Below, piece by piece: positions 59,586 through 64,000 of a DNA stretch of 64,000 nucleotides. The DNA lies in the NCBI GenBank assembly GCA_025201765.1, contig MU623352.1:186001-250000 (forward strand), given 5' to 3'. The stretch comes from Daldinia sp. FL1419. Its lineage: Eukaryota > Ascomycota > Sordariomycetes > Xylariales > Hypoxylaceae. Numbering within the stretch: position 1 is the first letter of the stretch; each line of letters starts with the position of its first letter. Below the pieces are notes generated by a model. That model saw nothing but the letters and a program-made list of their open reading frames with translations. It did not search any database and was not told where the DNA came from. Made by a program: the position numbers and the translations under genes.

Positions 59586-61740
59586 ATGCCTACCGAGATT
59601 GCAGGATATTACTGGGGTAAGTTGCCATTGTCTCTTAGTATCTATGATGTTCTTGGTGATGCTATGAATTTCTAGGGATTCTCCTTAGCCATCGTGATGC
59701 CTCGCAATGACTCCCTTGCCTCATTTTGTATTCATCTTGTTGCTTCCTAATAATGGTCCTATACCCACTTCATCTACTTCTTTACCCCCTGTCCCCTCAC
59801 CTCATTCTTCCCTTGCTGCTTGTGATACCAGGGGTTTGTTTCTTCTTCCCGTTGCGAAGCGAAACCAAATGTCACGAAAGCAGCTTCTTTGTTGTTCAGG
59901 TAATATTAAGTTAGCAATGGGGGCCTATGACTATATACGTGCTGAAAGCATTATTTGCCCCTGATGCCCCTGATGCCCCAACTAGAACCCTCAAATCCCC
60001 TCCCAGCTTTGGAGATCTCGTGACCCCTTTCCTCCTATCGACAATTTCGAATCACTGACATCTTCACAGACGATGCTAAGAAGCGCTACTTTAAGATTGA
60101 GCAACGTAGAACCGCTCCTAGCAACGCGGCATGGTCTTCTGATAGTGTTAAGAAGCGCAAGCTTGCACACGCAAAGGCAGCTGAGAAGGCCCGTCAGGAA
60201 GAGCTGAATATGAATCGTATTTCTCGCCCGGAAACCACCCAGCACCCTCTCATCGGCGGCTTTCTAGAACGAGAGCTTGGCTCTTCTAGAATGGATCTTA
60301 TTCCGGCATCTTTTGCCCATGGCATAGTCGAAAAGGGGGCGGTTGAATTCTCTTGGGGTCAAGAGCAGACCTCTCTTAGTCACATGGTTGTTACCAATCG
60401 AGGCCCGGAGGGACTATGCAAGATCTACGCAAGTAAGTTGAAGAGAGAATTGAAACTATCATAGGTAGGAAGGCTAATACTATAACTCCTAGGCCCTAAT
60501 GGACGAGTTTGTGATTCGGCCTATACTCTGAGAGACCTTGATTCAGGCAGGTATGAAATTCGCTATAGTCTCTTAACGTTCTATAATAGTTTCGTATTCG
60601 AAGACACCTCACTAACAAACTACTGGCAACAGAATAGGAAACAACTATCGTATCCAAGTCCGAGATAGACACTTCGTTGATAGACCAACCCTTAACCTAA
60701 GACCAGTCCATGAACCGACTCCCCCTTCAATCGCATGTATCGGCTACTGCGAGCAGATCGACGCAACTATCATAGCCCCTCGCCAGTTTCAGCAACCCGA
60801 TCCCTTACTATTCCGTGTCAACGTGGACGTATATAATCCTCGAGCTTATAGCCCCGCAACCCAGCCGCCGGCTGATGAACCCCTTGTTCATATCAAGACT
60901 CGCTACCCGTGGAACCACCGTGAGTATTATAGGTGCTTTTAGTTTATAAATGATTTTGGATGAGAGTCTAACGAGACCCATCTATCAGACTTTTCCACTT
61001 GCCGCGACCCTATCGAGGCTCTATCTTTATGTATAGCTCCGGCCACCAGTAACGATCTAATCTGCGTAGTCGGCACCACTCATGGTCTTGTTTACAGCAC
61101 GGCCCAGGGATACATGGCGATCCCCTTTCCCTTGGACCACTTCAGCTTCAAAGACCCCCGGGGCCGCCCTCCCACAAGCGATATCTTTAGCATCACGTTC
61201 CAATCGCAGAACCCCAACGTCTTGCTCTTCGGCGGCCGTCCTGGTCGCCTTTTCACGGGCGACCTAAGATGTCAGTATCCTAAGTGGACCAACATCCGGG
61301 TCCGCGACGCCATAGCCCACGTCAAGCAGGTCAACGACCACAAGGTCCTAGTCGCCGGGTTACGGGACATGCTCTCCGTGTTCGATATGCGATACTGCAA
61401 AACCGAGCTCCTACACACCAAGCCCCGAAACGTGACCGCGCCGCTCCTTAACGTGGACGGGTACAAAAACGGCCCGTATCTTGATCTTGGACTCGATTTT
61501 GATCGCGACTCCGGTGTTGTCGCGGCGGCTCATGATGATGGCAAGGTGGCGCTGTATTCGGTACACAGCGGACGAAAACTGCACTGCGCGGATGTCGACA
61601 AGATCAAGGCCGCCGGCCCGGTTAAGTGTCTCCAGTGGCAGACCTTTGCGGGCGATCAGACGCCCAGTTTGTTTGTCGGCGCGGATCATCGCGTTCGAGT
61701 ATTCTCGTTCGGGGTTAAGGACCCGGACATTGAAGAGTGA
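59586..61740 (+). CDS. DCAF4/WDR21-like WD40 protein
   Basis: A putative substrate receptor of the CUL4-DDB1 ubiquitin ligase. Exons 59586-59616, 60070-60432, 60493-60550, 60633-60919 and 60989-61740 encode 496 residues. The joined N-terminus MPTEIAGYYWDDAKKRYFKI matches the G-[FY]-Y-[YW]-D-x-x-K-x-R-Y-F block of human DCAF4, and a basic coiled segment (VKKRKLAHAKAAEKARQEE) follows. The C-terminal half is a beta-propeller, with SITFQSQNPNVLLFGGRPG, VLVAGLRDMLSVFDMRYCK, GVVAAAHDDGKVALYSVHSG and LFVGADHRVRVFSFG. The FDMR element resembles the WDxR motif that docks on DDB1. The first intron is 453 nt, far longer than the others. The family call rests on the N-terminal block plus propeller; ligase membership is inferred. 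Confidence 0.85.
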
Positions 61741-62187
61741 GGGAGTGACGACCCTTGCGGATTTTTTTCGGGTTTCCGGTCTTTTTCCTCGTGGGCTTTT
61801 GCCTATCCAAGGATGCGTTACGTTATGTTATACACGCCTTGCAAAGGGGGACTGGTTCTTGTTTTGCGTTGTCTCGTTTATGCTTTTGAAGACTATCACA
61901 GAACGGCGCGGCATAGCATAACAGAGCACCATCATAGGCATAAACATAAACATATAAGGCGTACGGATGGATGGAAGATGTGGTTATTTACTTGCCTGGC
62001 TTAGTCTGTTCTATTTCTGCTTTGCTTGGAATACAGAAATGATTGAAGATACCAAAGAAAGAAAGAAAGAAAGAAAGGGGAGAGGAGCAGGGAAAAGGGG
62101 GGATTAATACGAGAAGGAGAAGGAGAAGGAGAAGGATAAAGACACCTTGCATCTAAGAAGGGAGGGAGGGAGGCGCATTTCCATTTT

Positions 62188-62225
<38 letters not shown>

Positions 62226-62930
62226 GGCATGTAGCATACGGCGTGGCCTGCCGTTGCCTTTAGGAGGATATACCCAATGTTTGCATTCCGAATTTACAGC
62301 TGCTTTTGCGATAACTAAAACCCTACTGATTTATTTGATAATTACCTGCTTATACAGGCGAGTAATTTCTGACGTGCTTGAAGACCTCGTAAGTGGCGAA
62401 AGAGGTGTCGGTTGGCGTAGCGTCGTAAGTGGAGGTAGGTCTATAAGTAAAGGAGAGGCCTTTTAGTAAAGAGAATAATACAGATTTCGCTTGCTTATAA
62501 TCCCAGAGGCAACCGTACCTCTTATTTGACAGTGAAGTATCCTTAACAGACAATGGTATTCCTCCATATCACCACTCCTAAAACCCACGGTGGTATTAGA
62601 CACTATTCCATCCAGCTACTAGATATACCCCCACCTACGTACTCGCGTCATATAGGCGTATAGACAACTCTTTTAGCACCTGTATCAATCTACCTTACAC
62701 GCTCCCTTCCCTCAAGCCTCGTCTCTTATTAATCATCAATCTACCATTACTAAATATAGCCAACCCTTCCCGAGAATACGTGTTCCGGTACTAGCTCTTC
62801 TTACTATCCCTGTGAGAGGCGGTATATATAAAGCCCCTCTTTGATGTATTGCGTATTATATTGTGTAGTCGGGTTAAAAACGTGCCCATCTTCGTATATA
62901 GGCGTGCATAAGTATCGTATGTATACCGAA
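61741..62930. other. Convergent intergenic region rich in microsatellites
   Basis: About 1.2 kb between the DCAF4-like gene (+) and the bZIP gene (-). It contains (GAAA)n, (GAGAAG)n, (GGGA)n and (CA)n repeats between 62053 and 62222. No gene is seen. Confidence 0.5.
62053..62222. repeat. Cluster of purine-rich and (CA)n microsatellites
   Basis: Within 170 bp lie (GAAA)n at 62053-62076, (GAGAAG)n at 62111-62135, (GGGA)n at 62158-62172 and about 16 CA units at 62190-62222. The plus strand is almost pure purine over the first part, so triplex-forming potential exists. Confidence 0.88.
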
Positions 62931-64000
62931 TTACCCACCGCTGAACTGCCCGTCCGCCGTACCCCTCGGGAGACAGTTGCATCTTTTCAGATTATACGTG
63001 CCCCTAAGACGAGGAAACGCCTTATCGAAAGATTCGCCTAGCGTCCAATTCTCGAACCTCCTAAGATGACGCTCAAACACGGGGTTGATCAGCAATTCAT
63101 TCCCGTCCGGACTCTGCAGCAGGGTATCCGTGGCCTCGTACGGCCAATTAAGGGATATGGTGGTAGTAAACGGGATAAAAAAGTTGTCAAACAAAAACTC
63201 GACAGGGTTATACTCCCTCGCAAGCTTCTCCCGCATATGCGGAAAAGGGAGATGATCTATCCAAGCTGGATGGGTTACTTGCAGTTGCGCTGGCGTGGGG
63301 AACGCAAAAGGGGGTAAAAGATCATAATTCTCCCGCGTAGGGCTAACCTGCCAGCGCATGACGAGAAACATATAGTACAGTACAGCTACGCGCTCCGGAA
63401 GCCCACTCATCCCCGGGAAAGCCGCCAATATGTCTGTGAAAACCTTGGAGAGTGGATGAGAGAACGCGCTGTTAGCCGGGTTAAGCAGCGATGAGACGGA
63501 AGGATATCTCGGCCCGACGATCTCCCGCGTCGGAACGCCCTCCGCGACCTGTTGACGCCTCTCTTGTAGGAACTCGAGAAGGAGGCCATCTAGAGGACAA
63601 GTCGGCGGGCTGTTCTTGATAGGGGCTGAGCTACCAACCCACGACGTCTCGACCGGTTGGAATACGTTCCGCGGAGCATACTCTATGCGATGCTGCTGGT
63701 GTTGGTGCGGCCCGCTGTTAACGGCCGGATGATTCCGAGAGGATGGGAGCAGGCCGATGTTCCAATCATGCTTGGTAGGAAGATGTTGATACCCCGGTGT
63801 GTCTTGTGCCCCGTTAACTCCGGTTTGCATCCGATTTACACGATGCGAGGGATCAAGGAGAAAATCAAGCTTCAGTTGCTCACCAGAGCCGAGGTCTAGG
63901 TTATGAAATAAGTCATGCCGTTGCTGGTTTAGCATAGCCTGAGTGAAATGCGGACTCGGGTGGGCCTGTGATTGGGCCTGAGATGACGAGTCCGCTACGG
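62931..64000 (-). CDS. bZIP transcription factor, C-terminal DUF3425 region (partial)
   Basis: The visible part is 356 codons, open to the window edge, so the N-terminus (where the basic region and leucine zipper would lie) is missing. The frame enters with ADSSSQAQSQAHPSPHFTQ. A DUF3425 domain occupies the last ~215 residues: LLEFLQERRQQ, HPLSKVFTDILAAFPGMSGL, PERVAVLYYMFLVMRWQ, TPAQLQVTHPAWIDHLPFPH and FDNFFIPFTTTISLNWPYE are all family-type. Between them is a Pro/Ser/His/Gln-rich linker. DUF3425 in ascomycetes nearly always follows a bZIP domain, so that identity is inferred from the domain, not seen. The stop codon is at 62931. Confidence 0.85.
   Translation of the reverse strand, partial: VADSSSQAQSQAHPSPHFTQAMLNQQRHDLFHNLDLGSGEQLKLDFLLDPSHRVNRMQTGVNGAQDTPGYQHLPTKHDWNIGLLPSSRNHPAVNSGPHQHQQHRIEYAPRNVFQPVETSWVGSSAPIKNSPPTCPLDGLLLEFLQERRQQVAEGVPTREIVGPRYPSVSSLLNPANSAFSHPLSKVFTDILAAFPGMSGLPERVAVLYYMFLVMRWQVSPTRENYDLLPPFAFPTPAQLQVTHPAWIDHLPFPHMREKLAREYNPVEFLFDNFFIPFTTTISLNWPYEATDTLLQSPDGNELLINPVFERHLRRFENWTLGESFDKAFPRLRGTYNLKRCNCLPRGTADGQFSGG

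Overview
The window looks like nuclear DNA of a filamentous ascomycete (Pezizomycotina, most likely Sordariomycetes). It holds 17 protein-coding genes. Almost all carry short GT-AG introns (46 were placed, mostly 43-100 nt, often with CTAAC/CTAAT-type branch sites), and the proteins have fungal architectures: a Pma1-type H+-ATPase, a PMT2-family mannosyltransferase, Yhm2, Nrd1/Seb1, a DUF3425 bZIP factor and a WW protein resembling yeast Wwm1. No rRNA, tRNA, CRISPR array or intact transposon was found. Exon joins were worked out by hand from frame, splice signals and family conservation. Wherever a total coding length is given, the exons sum to a multiple of three.

Layout, left to right. 0.3-17.3 kb: MFS sugar transporter (+), PMT2-type protein O-mannosyltransferase (+), Rab2/Rab4-like GTPase (-), Pns1/CTL choline-transporter-like protein (+), an unrecognised acidic protein with an unresolved 3' end (+), WW-domain protein (+). 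17.9-23.2 kb, all minus: EMC7, O-acetylhomoserine sulfhydrylase (Met17/CysD type), MARVEL-domain membrane protein. 26.7-33.5 kb, plus: long-chain acyl-CoA synthetase ending in a peroxisomal SKL signal, then a 1203-residue WD40 protein. 35.5-38.2 kb, minus: Nrd1/Seb1-like CID-RRM protein. 40.5-44.6 kb, plus: mitochondrial citrate synthase followed by the Yhm2 citrate/2-oxoglutarate carrier. 44.6-55.4 kb: a 10.8 kb stretch with no convincing gene. 55.4-61.7 kb, plus: plasma-membrane H+-ATPase (pma1), then a DCAF4/WDR21-like WD40 protein. 62.9-64.0 kb, minus: the C-terminal part of a bZIP/DUF3425 transcription factor whose N-terminus lies beyond the window.

Most genes are housekeeping and independent of each other. 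The only adjacent pair with a clear shared substrate is citrate synthase and Yhm2. PMT2, EMC7 and the Rab GTPase all serve the secretory pathway but are not arranged as a cluster. The most unusual structures are an 8-nt micro-exon in the PMT gene that encodes part of the invariant catalytic motif, an acyl-CoA synthetase whose peroxisomal signal sits in a last exon that intron retention would remove, a Rab GTPase with two insertions, and the large gene-poor block upstream of pma1. No obviously novel multi-gene system was seen.
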